64,000 nt of DNA from an uncultured Gammaproteobacteria bacterium (GTDB taxonomy: Bacteria > Pseudomonadota > Gammaproteobacteria > GCA-002705445 > GCA-002716945), in NCBI GenBank assembly GCA_905479195.1, contig CAJQLO010000001.1, positions 680,694 to 744,693 on the forward strand, in the 5' to 3' direction. The notes beneath the pieces were generated by a model, which did not search any database, was not told the DNA's origin, and saw only the letters and a program-made list of their open reading frames with translations. The translations under genes were made by a program, and so were the position numbers. Shown here one piece after another: positions 8,943 to 17,947 of this stretch (position 1 is the stretch's first letter; each line of letters begins with the position of its first letter).

Positions 8943-9923
8943 TTATTTCAACCCTTTGAATTGTGACAAGAATGAAATGTCATTTTCATAAAACATTCTG
9001 AGATCCACTATGTCATATTTGAGCATCGCTAATCTTTCAACACCTAAACCAAATGCAAAACCAGAGTATTGCTTGGTATTAATTTTTACATTTGATAAAA
9101 CATTCGGATGAACCATTCCACAGCCAAGGACTTCAAGCCACTTACCTTGGAATTTGATATCTAATTCCGCTGATGGTTCTGTAAATGGAAAATAAGAAGG
9201 TCTAAAACGTATTTCCATATCTTTCCCAAAGAATTCTTTTATGAAGTTAATTAACACTCCTTTTAAATGACAAAAGTTAACATTCTTATCAATATAAAGA
9301 CCTTCTATTTGATGAAACATGGGTGAATGTGTAGGGTCAGAATCACACCTATAAACTTTTCCTGGAGTCATGATTTTTAGCGGTGCTTTATTAGATAACA
9401 TTGACCTTATTTGGACAGACGAAGTATGCGTTCTTAAAAGCTTATCATCAGATACATAAAAGGTATCATGCATATCTCTTGCTGGATGAGTATCTGGGAT
9501 ATTTAATGCTTCAAAATTATGAAATTCATCTTCAATTTCAATACCACTGACTGATGTAAACCCATGATTACTTAATATAGATGTAATTTGATTTATAGTG
9601 ATTGAAATTGGATGTCTGGATCCCATCGATATATTTTTTCCAGGCAAAGTGACGTCAACAAAGTTATTATCTTCTTTTGTTTTTTGAATATTATCGAGTT
9701 GTAGAGCTATCAGCTCTTGCATCTGACCTTTTAAAATATTTAAAGATTTACCCAGCTCTTTTTTTTCTTCCAAGCTAGCATCTTTTAGCTTGCCAAATTC
9801 ATTCGTGACAATTCCAGTTTTACCAAGATAATGCGCTTTAATGTTTGCAATATCATGAGGAGATTTACATTCTTTTAATTTCTCTCTAAGTTCTGAAATT
9901 AGTGAAGTATAATTGTTTGGCAC
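8943..9923 (-). CDS. pheS: Phenylalanyl-tRNA synthetase alpha subunit
   Basis: Catalytic subunit of PheRS, 326 residues, normal length. An N-terminal coiled-coil arm for tRNA binding (about 1-90) precedes the class II core: MGSRHPISITINQI, motif 2 VYRCDSDPTHSPMFHQIEG, and motif 3 GFAFGLGVERLAML near residue 295. It sits between rplT and pheT in the conserved order thrS-infC-rpmI-rplT-pheS-pheT-ihfA, with a 13-base gap to rplT. In E. coli an attenuator precedes pheS; the 13-base gap here leaves no room for one. Confidence 0.97.
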   Translation of the reverse strand: MPNNYTSLISELREKLKECKSPHDIANIKAHYLGKTGIVTNEFGKLKDASLEEKKELGKSLNILKGQMQELIALQLDNIQKTKEDNNFVDVTLPGKNISMGSRHPISITINQITSILSNHGFTSVSGIEIEDEFHNFEALNIPDTHPARDMHDTFYVSDDKLLRTHTSSVQIRSMLSNKAPLKIMTPGKVYRCDSDPTHSPMFHQIEGLYIDKNVNFCHLKGVLINFIKEFFGKDMEIRFRPSYFPFTEPSAELDIKFQGKWLEVLGCGMVHPNVLSNVKINTKQYSGFAFGLGVERLAMLKYDIVDLRMFYENDISFLSQFKGLK

Positions 9924-9936
9924 AAGTTAAAAATAG

Positions 9937-10290
9937 CTATTTTTGACTAGCTATAGAGTTTACGATAGCCGTAAAGTTTTCAGCATTATTCACTGCTAAA
10001 TCAGCTAACATTTTTCTGTTAATTGTAATATCTGCCTTTTTGAGCTGATTCATTAATTGACTATAAGACATATTATTTAGTCTTGCAGCTGCATTAATTT
10101 TTGTTATCCATAATGATCTAAATTGTCTCTTTCTTTGTTTTCTACCAATATATGCATACTGCCCAGCTTTTATAACTGCTTGCTTAGCAACTCTATATAC
10201 TTTGCTTCTGGCACCCTTGTAGCCCTTCGCTAATTTTAATACTTTCTTGTGTCTTGCATGTGCAACTACACCACGTTTTACGCGTGCCAT
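9937..10290 (-). CDS. rplT: 50S ribosomal protein L20
   Basis: Assembly-initiating protein of the large subunit, 117 residues. It starts [19 protein letters not shown], with the typical long basic N-terminal helix, and contains [18 protein letters not shown]. The start has a clear ribosome binding site (GGAG, 7 bases upstream). In E. coli L20 represses rpmI-rplT translation by binding the mRNA; whether that holds here is not visible. Confidence 0.97.
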   Translation of the reverse strand: MARVKRGVVAHARHKKVLKLAKGYKGARSKVYRVAKQAVIKAGQYAYIGRKQRKRQFRSLWITKINAAARLNNMSYSQLMNQLKKADITINRKMLADLAVNNAENFTAIVNSIASQK

Positions 10291-10303
10291 AATTTTCTCC
10301 TAT

Positions 10304-10498
10304 TTAATATGGTAACATCCTTTTAACTAGTGCTTTGTCAGCTTTACTAACTAATAAGTCATCTCTTAGATGTCTTTTTCTTTTAGAGCTTTTTTTCGTC
10401 AATATGTGCCTACGATGAGATTGCGCTCTCTTCATTTCATCCGAAGGAGTCTTCGAAAATCTCTTTGCGGCTCCACTATGGCTTTTCATTTTTGGCAT
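10304..10498 (-). CDS. rpmI: 50S ribosomal protein L35
   Basis: Small basic ribosomal protein, 64 residues from the chosen start. It reads [18 protein letters not shown], the family N-terminus. Two ATGs are adjacent (10499-10501 and 10496-10498). The GAGG element is 6 bases from the second and only 3 from the first, so the second is chosen. It lies between infC and rplT. Confidence 0.96.
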   Translation of the reverse strand: MPKMKSHSGAAKRFSKTPSDEMKRAQSHRRHILTKKSSKRKRHLRDDLLVSKADKALVKRMLPY

Positions 10499-10542
10499 CA
10501 TCTTCCTCTTATTAGGCTAAAAACGTGTTAAGTATACAGTAA

Positions 10543-11061
10543 TTATTTCTTTGGCGCTATAACCATTACCATTTGTCTGCCCTCAAATAGCGGTATTTGC
10601 TCAACAATTCCTATTTCATCTAAATCTTTCTGTACTCTGTCTAAAACTTCTCGTCCAATTACCTGATGAGCAATCTCTCTACCCCTAAATCGCATGGTTA
10701 TTTTAGCTTTATCTCCACCATTTAAGAACTTCGTTATGCTCTTCAATTTAACCTGGTAATCAGCTTCTTCTGTATTTGGTCTGAATTTAATTTCTTTTAC
10801 CTGGGTCTGTTTTTGTTTTTTCTTTGCCGCATGGGCTTTTTTTTGATTATCAAATCTAAATTTGCCATAGTCCATTATTCTACATACTGGCGGTGTTTGG
10901 TTGGGCACTATTTCTACTAGATCTAATTCCTCTTCCTTGGCTAACTCTAAAGCTTTTGCAGTATCAAGAACACCTACCTGATCTCCATTTGATGCTATCA
11001 ACCTTACTTCTAGAACACTAATCCTCGCATTCATCCTTGGTCTTCTATTAATCGCTATAAT
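10543..11061 (-). CDS. infC: Translation initiation factor IF-3, probable AUU start
   Basis: IF3 binds the 30S subunit and proofreads initiator tRNA and start codons. The first ATG (11032-11034) would give 163 residues but cuts into the conserved N-terminus and has no ribosome binding site. Upstream in frame is ATT at 11059-11061, four bases after AGGAG, giving 172 residues with an N-terminus that aligns with other IF3 proteins up to [18 protein letters not shown]. Core motifs [12 protein letters not shown] and [12 protein letters not shown] are present. In E. coli, infC starts with AUU and IF3 discriminates against it, so the autoregulatory circuit is probably conserved. The gap to thrS is 11 bases. 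Confidence 0.93.
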   Translation of the reverse strand: MIAINRRPRMNARISVLEVRLIASNGDQVGVLDTAKALELAKEEELDLVEIVPNQTPPVCRIMDYGKFRFDNQKKAHAAKKKQKQTQVKEIKFRPNTEEADYQVKLKSITKFLNGGDKAKITMRFRGREIAHQVIGREVLDRVQKDLDEIGIVEQIPLFEGRQMVMVIAPKK

Positions 11062-11072
11062 ATTACTCCTAA

Positions 11073-12986
11073 CTAGTTTTTTAAAACAATACTCTTGTTA
11101 CCTACAAGAGTTTCTACCATTTTGATAAATTTATCAACATCCATTACTCCTAGATCTTCACCAGTCCTAGTTCTCACAGATATTTGGTTACTTTCAACTT
11201 CTTTATCACCAATAACTAATAAATATGGAACTCTCATCATGCTATGGTGGCGAATTTTATAGCTGATTTTTTCATTTCTCAAATCAGATGATGTTCTTAT
11301 GCCTAAATTATTTATCTGCTTAGCTAGTTCCAAGCAATGAGCTTCTTGATTTTCTGATATATTTATTATGACCGCGTGAAGTGGTGACAGCCATAAAGGT
11401 AAATCACCCGCATATTCTTCTATAAGGATACCTACAAACCTTTCTAAAGAACCAAGTATTGCCCGGTGTATCATTACAGGTGCAACTTTATTACCATTAT
11501 GATCAACATATGTTGCATCTAACCTCGCAGGCATAGAGAAATCTAGTTGTATAGTCCCTAACTGCCATACTCTTTCAAGTGAATCTTTTAAAGAGAAATC
11601 AATTTTAGGGCCATAGAATGCTCCGTCACCTTTATTTAGTTGCCATTTAATATCACTAGCATCTAAAGCCTTCATGAGAGCGTCTTCAGATTTATCCCAA
11701 ATTTCTTCCCCACCAACTCTTTTTTCTGGTCTAGTTGATAATTCCACCTTAATCTCCTCAAATCCAAATTGTCTATAGATTTCATAGATAGTTTTTATTA
11801 ATAATTTTATTTCATTTTCAATCTGTTCAGGCGTACAAAAAATATGAGCATCATCTTGGGTAAATGCTCTTATGCGCATCAAGCCATGCAGTGTTCCCGA
11901 TGGTTCATTTCTATGCACCAAACCAAACTCTGCAAACTTAATAGGCAAATCTCTGTAACTTTTCAAACCTTGGTTAAAGACCTGAATATGTCCTGGACAA
12001 CTCATTGGTTTAACTGCATATTCTTTATTTTCAGATGAAACATCAAATATAAGATCTGAAAACTTATCTAGGTGACCAGACTTTTTCCATAATGATTTAT
12101 CTAAAATCTGTGGGGTATTGATGATCTTATAATCATAATTTCTCAGATACGAGGTAATAAAGTCTTTAACGATGTTGAAAAGTTTCCAACCATTATCATG
12201 CCAAAATACCATACCTGGAGACTCTTCTTGAAAATGAAAATAATCAAGTTTTTGTCCTATTTTCCGATGATCTCTCTTCTCAGCTTCTTCCAGCTTATGT
12301 AGATAAGCCTTCAGGTTATCTTTTGTATCCCATGCAGTGCCATATATTCTTTGAAGCTGCTCATTCTTTGAATCTCCTTTCCAGTAAGAGCCGGAAATTT
12401 TCATAAGTTTAAAATAGTTTAATTCTTTTGTGCTTATAAGGTGAGGTCCTCTGCACATATCTATATACTCTTCATGATGATAAATAGCTATTACTTCATC
12501 AGAAGGTATGTCAGCAATTAACTTTAACTTATAATCCTCTTTTCTTTCCTTGAATACACTCTGAGCCTTTTCTTTAGTCACGACTTCTCTTCTAATTTTA
12601 TAATTCTTTTTTGCAAGCTTTTTCATCAAGGTTTCAATAGAAGATAAGTCTTTTTCAGAAATACTATTTTCACTATGGATATCATAATAAAACCCATTAT
12701 CAATTGTAGGGCCAATAACCATTTTTGTATTAGGATATATCTGTTTGATTGCATGACCAAAAACATGTGCGCATGTGTGTCGGATTATCTCAAGACCTTC
12801 CTCGTCAGCAGGTTTAATGAGCTCTATCGATACATCTTTCGTCACGATTTCACTTAAATCTACTAAGACACCGTCTATCTTTGCGGCAACAGGCCTGATA
12901 TTTGAGAAGTTATTTTTAATGATCTCGTCCACTGATAGGTTTTCAGTAGCTTCAATAACTTTATTTTCTATAGTAATTTTATGCAT
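11073..12986 (-). CDS. thrS: Threonyl-tRNA synthetase
   Basis: Charges tRNA-Thr, 637 residues, normal length. An N-terminal TGS domain (about 1-60) is followed by the second additional editing domain ([16 protein letters not shown], a HxxxH site), the class II core with zinc ligands in CPGH, DDAHIF and [14 protein letters not shown], and a C-terminal anticodon-binding domain. It begins only 13 bases after the 3' end of the tRNA-Val gene on the same strand, with no ribosome binding site in those 13 bases; the operator leader known in front of E. coli thrS is therefore absent. Confidence 0.97.
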   Translation of the reverse strand: MHKITIENKVIEATENLSVDEIIKNNFSNIRPVAAKIDGVLVDLSEIVTKDVSIELIKPADEEGLEIIRHTCAHVFGHAIKQIYPNTKMVIGPTIDNGFYYDIHSENSISEKDLSSIETLMKKLAKKNYKIRREVVTKEKAQSVFKERKEDYKLKLIADIPSDEVIAIYHHEEYIDMCRGPHLISTKELNYFKLMKISGSYWKGDSKNEQLQRIYGTAWDTKDNLKAYLHKLEEAEKRDHRKIGQKLDYFHFQEESPGMVFWHDNGWKLFNIVKDFITSYLRNYDYKIINTPQILDKSLWKKSGHLDKFSDLIFDVSSENKEYAVKPMSCPGHIQVFNQGLKSYRDLPIKFAEFGLVHRNEPSGTLHGLMRIRAFTQDDAHIFCTPEQIENEIKLLIKTIYEIYRQFGFEEIKVELSTRPEKRVGGEEIWDKSEDALMKALDASDIKWQLNKGDGAFYGPKIDFSLKDSLERVWQLGTIQLDFSMPARLDATYVDHNGNKVAPVMIHRAILGSLERFVGILIEEYAGDLPLWLSPLHAVIINISENQEAHCLELAKQINNLGIRTSSDLRNEKISYKIRHHSMMRVPYLLVIGDKEVESNQISVRTRTGEDLGVMDVDKFIKMVETLVGNKSIVLKN

Positions 12987-12999
12987 AATTTTACAATTC

Positions 13000-13073
13000 T
13001 AGGCACGATTGGACTCGAACCAACGACCTCCACCATGTCAAGGTGGCGCTCTAACCAGCTGAGCTACGCGCCT
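13000..13073 (-). tRNA. tRNA-Val (GAC)
   Basis: A full cloverleaf on the minus strand, 74 bases. The acceptor stem AGGCGCG pairs with CGTGCCT, the D stem is GCTC/GAGC, the anticodon stem CCACC/GGTGG encloses the loop TTGACAT (anticodon GAC), and the T arm contains TTCGAGT. The discriminator is A and no CCA is encoded. It lies between uvrB and thrS on the same strand. Confidence 0.95.
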
Positions 13074-13142
13074 AAGTCATGTAAAATTAACATGCCAATA
13101 GGCTATTCTCAAGCTAATTATATTCATAAATAATTTATATTC

Positions 13143-15173
13143 TTACCTTTTGCTTCCTTTATTTTTATTTGGCAGGTCAAGGAAATTTTCCTGTATTGTG
13201 GCTATTTGATCTCTTATTTGGGCTGCTTTTTCAAATTCTAAATCTCTAGCATGTACAAACATATGCTTTTCTAGCTCTTTAATAACAGATATAACATTAT
13301 CACCATTTACTTTAGGATATTTTTTCTTAACATTTGATATTAGTGTTAATTTATCAAGTTTTTTAGCAGAAACATATATGTCTTCATCTAGCGCTTCTTT
13401 TATAGCTTTTTTTATGCCTTCAGGTTTTATATTGTTTTTTCTATTATGCTCTACTTGTATGTTGCGTCTTCTTTCTGTTTCGTCAATAGCTCTCTTCATA
13501 GATTTTGTAACGGCATCACCATATAAAATGACATGCCCATCAATATTTCTTGCCGCTCTACCAATAGTCTGAATTAAAGATTTATCTGATCTTAAAAAAC
13601 CTTCTTTATCTGCATCCAGTATGCATACAAGCTCAACCTCAGGAATATCCAAACCTTCTCTCAATAAATTTATTCCCACCAAAACATCGTAGATGCCTTT
13701 ACGTAAATCTCTAATAATCTCTACTCTTTCAACAGTATTGATATCTGAGTGTAAATAATTAACTTTAATATTGAACTCTTGAAGATATTCGGTTAAATTT
13801 TCAGCCATCTTTTTTGTCAACGTTGTTACCAACACTCTATTTCCATTTGCGATAACTTTATTAATTTCAGATAAGGCGTCTTCAACTTGATTAGAGGATG
13901 GTCGTACAGTTACTACTGGATCAATCAACCCAGTTGGTCTTATGACTTGCTCAATTATACTATTTGAAAACTCAAGCTCATAAGGACCCGGAGTAGCTGA
14001 AACATAGATTGTTTGAAAATTATATTTAGTAAATTCTTCAAATTTTAAAGGCCTATTATCCATTGCAGATGGTAATCTAAACCCATAATCAACCAAAGTT
14101 TGTTTTCTTGATCTATCGCCTTTATACATTCCACCAATTTGAGGAACGGTAACATGGCTTTCATCAAGAATAATTAATCCATCGCTTGGCAAGTAATCTA
14201 AAAGACATGATGGTGGTTCACCAGGCTGACCTCCTGAAATGTATCTAGAATAATTTTCAATACCCGAGCAGTATCCCATCTCAGCAATCATTTCTAAATC
14301 GTAATTAGTTCTCTCTTTTAACCTCTGCGCCTCTAACAATTTATTTTCTTTTGAAAAAAAAGTTAATCTCTCCTTGAGCTCTTCTTTAATTTGAATCGAA
14401 GCATCATCCATGATTTCTTTTGGCGTCACATAATGTGTTTTTGGATATACTGTAAATCTATTAACTTTTTTATATATCTGGCCAGTTAAAGGGTCGAACG
14501 TATATAAGTTTTCAATCTCTTTATCAAATAACTCGACTCTTAATGCCTCCTTTTCCGAATCAGCAGGAAATATATCTATAATCTCGCCCTTAACCTGATA
14601 CGTTCCTCGTCTAAGTTCAAGATCATTCCTAGCATACTGTAGTTCTGTTAACCGCTTTAAGATCTGACGTTGATTAATTATATCTCCAGTAACAAGATGT
14701 AATTTCATTTTCAAATATTGTTTTGGGTCACCTAGCCCATAGATTGCAGAAACACTCGCTACAACAATTGCATCTTTTCTTTCAGTTAATGATTTAGTAG
14801 CAGATAGTCTCATTTGCTCAATATGCTCATTAAGCGAAGCATCTTTTTCTATATATGTATCAGAAACTGGTACATATGCCTCTGGTTGATAGTAATCATA
14901 GTATGATACAAAATATTCAACTGAATTATCTGGGAAGAAATCTCTCATTTCAGAATATAATTGAGCTGCTAATGTCTTATTAGGAGCCATTACCAGGGTC
15001 GTTTTATTGGTTTTCCTGATTACCTCTGCCATAGTGTAAGTTTTTCCAGACCCTGTTACACCAAGAAGAGTTTGATGTTGTTCACCAGCCGTAATTCCCT
15101 CAACGAGAGATTTTATGGCCATAGGTTGATCCCCAGCTGGACTGTAGTGTGATTTAAGATTAAACTTCTTCAT
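13143..15173 (-). CDS. uvrB: Excinuclease ABC subunit B
   Basis: Damage-verifying helicase-like subunit of nucleotide excision repair. Walker A is [14 protein letters not shown]. The DNA-clamping beta-hairpin region is [21 protein letters not shown] (given as two parts [10 protein letters not shown] and [11 protein letters not shown]). The C-terminal UVR motif that binds UvrC is [18 protein letters not shown]. The ORF can be extended to 15191, but the family begins as [17 protein letters not shown], so the ATG at 15171-15173 is chosen, giving about 676 residues. It is divergent from the aminotransferase gene and stands first in the long minus-strand run through tRNA-Val and thrS. Confidence 0.96.
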   Translation of the reverse strand: MKKFNLKSHYSPAGDQPMAIKSLVEGITAGEQHQTLLGVTGSGKTYTMAEVIRKTNKTTLVMAPNKTLAAQLYSEMRDFFPDNSVEYFVSYYDYYQPEAYVPVSDTYIEKDASLNEHIEQMRLSATKSLTERKDAIVVASVSAIYGLGDPKQYLKMKLHLVTGDIINQRQILKRLTELQYARNDLELRRGTYQVKGEIIDIFPADSEKEALRVELFDKEIENLYTFDPLTGQIYKKVNRFTVYPKTHYVTPKEIMDDASIQIKEELKERLTFFSKENKLLEAQRLKERTNYDLEMIAEMGYCSGIENYSRYISGGQPGEPPSCLLDYLPSDGLIILDESHVTVPQIGGMYKGDRSRKQTLVDYGFRLPSAMDNRPLKFEEFTKYNFQTIYVSATPGPYELEFSNSIIEQVIRPTGLIDPVVTVRPSSNQVEDALSEINKVIANGNRVLVTTLTKKMAENLTEYLQEFNIKVNYLHSDINTVERVEIIRDLRKGIYDVLVGINLLREGLDIPEVELVCILDADKEGFLRSDKSLIQTIGRAARNIDGHVILYGDAVTKSMKRAIDETERRRNIQVEHNRKNNIKPEGIKKAIKEALDEDIYVSAKKLDKLTLISNVKKKYPKVNGDNVISVIKELEKHMFVHARDLEFEKAAQIRDQIATIQENFLDLPNKNKGSKR

Positions 15174-15246
15174 CAAGAAACATTTTAACATGAAGTTGAC
15201 TTAAAAGACTGATTTAAGCTACTATGACTTATCCAAAGGAAATACG

Positions 15247-16422
15247 TTGACGTTCTCAAATAGAATAAAATTAATTAAACCATCTTCAACAATGGCACTG
15301 ACATCAAAGGCGAATGAAATGCGTCAAAATGGTGAGGATGTTATTGTCTTAACGGTTGGAGAGCCTGATTTTGATACCCCGCAATATATCAAAAATGCTG
15401 GAAAAATAGCTATAGATGAAGGTCTAACCAAATATACGCCTGTAGATGGTACTGTTCTTTTAAAGAAAGCTATAATCAATAAGTTCAAAAATGAAAATAA
15501 TCTAGACTACTCGATGGACCAAATAATTGTATCAGCTGGCTGTAAGCAATCTATTTTTAACTTATTGCAAGTTTTGGTGGATAAAGGTGATGAAGTGATA
15601 ATACCTCAGCCATATTGGGTATCATATGCTGACATGGTAGTTTATTCAGGCGGAAAACCAGTACTTCTTGAAACGCAGTATGATAAAAATTTTGATATTG
15701 ACCCAAGTCAACTAGAAAACTTAATTAATGACAAAACCAAACTGTTCATGTTAAATAGTCCAAACAATCCAAGTGGAAAATATTTTGATTCAAAATTATT
15801 AATAGAATTAGGCAAGGTTTTAGAAAAGCATAAGCAAGTATTTATCTCTTCTGATGACATTTATGAGCATATTCATTGGCATAAAGAAAAATTTCAAAAT
15901 ATGGCTAATGTCTGCCCAAGTCTAAATGACAGAATTATTGTTCTCAACGGGGTATCAAAAGCGTATTCTATGACTGGATGGCGTATAGGCTATGCTGCTG
16001 GAAATAAAGAAGTAATTAAGAAGATGAAAACACTTCAGTCTCAGTCTACATCTTGTGCAAGCTCTATATCTCAGGCTGCTGCCTGCGCAGCGCTATCCTC
16101 GGCATGCAAGGAATTACCATCTATGACTGCAGAGTACAAAAAAAGACATGATTATGTCGTAGGTCAGCTTAATAAAATACCAGGAGTTACTTGCAAAGAA
16201 ACTGATGGAACCTTTTATGTATTCCCATCTTTTGTTGAATATATAAAAAATAGCAAAACTATTAATAATGATAGTGATCTGGCGCTTTATCTGCTTAATG
16301 TAGCAAAAGTTGCGACAGTTCCAGGCAGTGCATTCGGGACCGAAGGACATATTAGGATATCAATTGCCATCGATACAAGTTCATTAGAAGAGGCTATGAA
16401 ACGAATCTCTGACTCTCTTTAA
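15247..16422 (+). CDS. aspC: Class I/II pyridoxal-phosphate aminotransferase (aspartate aminotransferase type)
   Basis: PLP enzyme that most likely transfers amino groups between aspartate and 2-oxoglutarate. The 391-residue protein shows fold type I features: LTVGEPDFDTP and the YTPVDG substrate region, NSPNNPSGKYF, the PLP-lysine motif NGVSKAYSMTGWRIGYAAG and the arginine near the C-terminus (GHIRISIA). The sequence is of the Ib aspartate/aromatic subgroup seen in many bacteria; the exact amino acid range cannot be read. The start is TTG at 15247, supported by AAAGGA 6 bases upstream and the absence of a better ATG. Confidence 0.9.
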   Translation: MTFSNRIKLIKPSSTMALTSKANEMRQNGEDVIVLTVGEPDFDTPQYIKNAGKIAIDEGLTKYTPVDGTVLLKKAIINKFKNENNLDYSMDQIIVSAGCKQSIFNLLQVLVDKGDEVIIPQPYWVSYADMVVYSGGKPVLLETQYDKNFDIDPSQLENLINDKTKLFMLNSPNNPSGKYFDSKLLIELGKVLEKHKQVFISSDDIYEHIHWHKEKFQNMANVCPSLNDRIIVLNGVSKAYSMTGWRIGYAAGNKEVIKKMKTLQSQSTSCASSISQAAACAALSSACKELPSMTAEYKKRHDYVVGQLNKIPGVTCKETDGTFYVFPSFVEYIKNSKTINNDSDLALYLLNVAKVATVPGSAFGTEGHIRISIAIDTSSLEEAMKRISDSL

Positions 16423-16431
16423 GGGGGTTTT

Positions 16432-16533
16432 TTAAATTAGAGCAGCTATTAAATACATTCCAGTATATGTCACTAAAAGTAACACTAAAACTATTAATAG
16501 AAATCCTATTATAAGAGAAATTTTATCCGACAT
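16432..16533 (-). CDS. Possible 33-residue single-pass membrane peptide
   Basis: A short ORF starting at ATG 16531-16533, reading MSDKISLI and then about 25 almost entirely hydrophobic residues, ending TAA at 16432-16434. It would be a single transmembrane helix with a short charged N-terminus. It lies 36 bases downstream of tRNA-Asn on the same strand and converges with the aminotransferase gene 9 bases away. No ribosome binding site is visible. U-rich chance ORFs in AT-rich DNA also look hydrophobic, so this is only a candidate. I recognise no family. Confidence 0.4.
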   Translation of the reverse strand: MSDKISLIIGFLLIVLVLLLVTYTGMYLIAALI

Positions 16534-16569
16534 ATTAATATAGTAGCAGGAATATCTGATAATAAAATA

Positions 16570-16642
16570 CTCCTCGGGACGGACTCGAACCGCCGACCTG
16601 GTGATTAACAGTCACTCGCTCTACCAACTGAGCTACCAAGGA
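16570..16642 (-). tRNA. tRNA-Asn (GTT)
   Basis: A 73-base cloverleaf on the minus strand: acceptor TCCTTGG pairs with CCGAGGA, D stem GCTC/GAGC, anticodon loop CTGTTAA (anticodon GTT), T stem GGCGG/CCGTC with TTCGAGT. The discriminator is G, as in other tRNA-Asn. No CCA is encoded. Confidence 0.95.
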
Positions 16643-16660
16643 ATAAGTTGAGTTATCATA

Positions 16661-16684
16661 ATTGATAAATACTTATTCATCAAT
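16661..16684 (-). terminator. Hairpin between galU and tRNA-Asn
   Basis: An imperfect inverted repeat (ATTGAT, one mismatch, AATA against TATT, ATCAAT) lies just after the galU stop on the minus strand. It is not followed by a T run on that strand, so it may be a weak terminator, an mRNA 3' end protector or nothing. Confidence 0.3.
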
Positions 16685-16692
16685 AATATTCT

Positions 16693-17562
16693 CTATATTT
16701 TTAAATTTTTTAAATAATTTCTAAATTCTTTAGAAAGCTCTTTATGCTCTAAAGCATACTCAATCGTGGCTTGAAGATAACCAAACTTGCTTCCACAGTC
16801 AAACCTTTTACCGTCAAAAATATACCCATAAACAGCCTGATTATTCATTAAACTGGCAATTGCATCAGTAATCTGTATCTCTTTCCCAACTCCAGTCTTT
16901 GATTTTTCTATTTGAGAAAAAATTTCAGGCGGGAAAACATATCTTCCTACAACCGCTAGATTAGATTTAGCATTTTTTGGAGATGGTTTTTCAACTATTG
17001 ACTTAACATCATATAAGTTATTATTTTTCGAATTATATTCAATAATTCCATACTTACCGGATTCCTTTTTATTGATTTTTTCAAGAGCTAAAACTGCAGT
17101 CTCCTTTTCATTATAAATATCAATTAATTGCTTCAAGCAAGGTGTTTGTGATTTTATGAGATCATCTGCTAAAATTACTGCAAATGGTTCATTGTTAACA
17201 ATATTTTTGGCACAATGTATCGCATGACCAAGACCTGCAGGTTTATTTTGTCTTACAAAAAAACAATCAATATTCTTTGGTACAATTTTTTGCACTAACT
17301 TCAAAAGAGTTTTTTTATTTTTAGCGAGAAGCTCATTTTCCAATTCAGGAGCCGAATCAAAATGATCCATAATAACGTTTTTTGTTCTACCAATGATAAA
17401 AATCAATTCTTTAATTCCGGAAGAAACAGCTTCTTCAGCTGCATACTGAATTAATGGTTTATCAACAATCGGTAACATCTCTTTAGGGCTTGCTTTTGTG
17501 GCGGGTAAAAACCTTGTTCCTAATCCAGCTACTGGAAAAACTACTTTTTTTATTTTTTTCAT
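16693..17562 (-). CDS. galU: UTP-glucose-1-phosphate uridylyltransferase
   Basis: Makes UDP-glucose from glucose-1-phosphate and UTP, for cell-envelope glycans. The 289-residue protein has the nucleotidyltransferase start VFPVAGLGTRFLPATKASPKEMLPI, seen here as GLGTRFLPATKASPKEML, then PAGLGHAI, the metal-site ILADDL, and EKPSPKNAKSNLAVVGRYVF. Length is normal. It is divergent from fdxA across a 59-base gap that holds a 20-base direct repeat. Confidence 0.95.
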   Translation of the reverse strand: MKKIKKVVFPVAGLGTRFLPATKASPKEMLPIVDKPLIQYAAEEAVSSGIKELIFIIGRTKNVIMDHFDSAPELENELLAKNKKTLLKLVQKIVPKNIDCFFVRQNKPAGLGHAIHCAKNIVNNEPFAVILADDLIKSQTPCLKQLIDIYNEKETAVLALEKINKKESGKYGIIEYNSKNNNLYDVKSIVEKPSPKNAKSNLAVVGRYVFPPEIFSQIEKSKTGVGKEIQITDAIASLMNNQAVYGYIFDGKRFDCGSKFGYLQATIEYALEHKELSKEFRNYLKNLKI

Positions 17563-17610
17563 GTATAAAAATTATTTATTATGTGCAAAAATTATTTATT
17601 TAGTGCAAAA
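17561..17610. repeat. 20-base direct repeat, about 2.5 copies
   Basis: Copy 1 (17561-17580) and copy 2 (17581-17600) share 18 of 20 bases, differing only at positions 5-6; a third partial copy (17601-17610) keeps TAGTGCAAAA. The repeat fills most of the galU/fdxA divergent gap and its 20-base period is about two helical turns. Confidence 0.6.
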
Positions 17611-17621
17611 TAACACATCTA

Positions 17622-17945
17622 ATGACATATATTATCACAGAAAATTGTATTAAGTGTAAATATACCGACTGCGTCGAAGTATGCCCTGTTGATTGTTTTC
17701 ATGAAGGGCCAAATTTCCTTGTGATTAATCCAGAAGAATGTATCGATTGTAGTTTATGCGAACCTGAGTGCCCTATTAATGCAATTATCTCCGATGAAGA
17801 TGTTACGGATGATAATCGCCACTTCTTAGAAATAAATGAGCGCCTATCTAAAAAATGGCCTATTTTAACAGAAATTAAAGCCGCACCTAAAGATGCCAAG
17901 GAATGGGAAAATAAAGCAGATAAGCTTAGCTTGTTAGAAGAATAA
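17622..17945 (+). CDS. fdxA: 7Fe ferredoxin (3Fe-4S/4Fe-4S)
   Basis: Small electron carrier, 107 residues. The N-terminal half has the FdxA pattern [17 protein letters not shown] and [12 protein letters not shown]. In this family the altered spacing of the first set gives one 3Fe-4S and one 4Fe-4S cluster. The C-terminal extension ([18 protein letters not shown]) is the usual FdxA tail. It is divergent from galU and ends 2 bases before the convergent dnaB stop. The redox partner is unknown. Confidence 0.94.
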   Translation: MTYIITENCIKCKYTDCVEVCPVDCFHEGPNFLVINPEECIDCSLCEPECPINAIISDEDVTDDNRHFLEINERLSKKWPILTEIKAAPKDAKEWENKADKLSLLEE

Positions 17946-17947
17946 AC

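Noticed and set aside
8552-8959. 135-residue plus-strand ORF opposite pheT
   Set aside because: It is the reverse-strand shadow of the conserved pheT frame and has no family resemblance or ribosome binding site. The same applies to other antisense ORFs such as 42845-43252 (opposite bamB) and 52879-53166 (opposite secF).
16400-16440. Terminator after the aminotransferase gene (GGGGG then TTTTTT)
   Set aside because: The G run followed by a T run has no matching C run upstream, so no stem can form.
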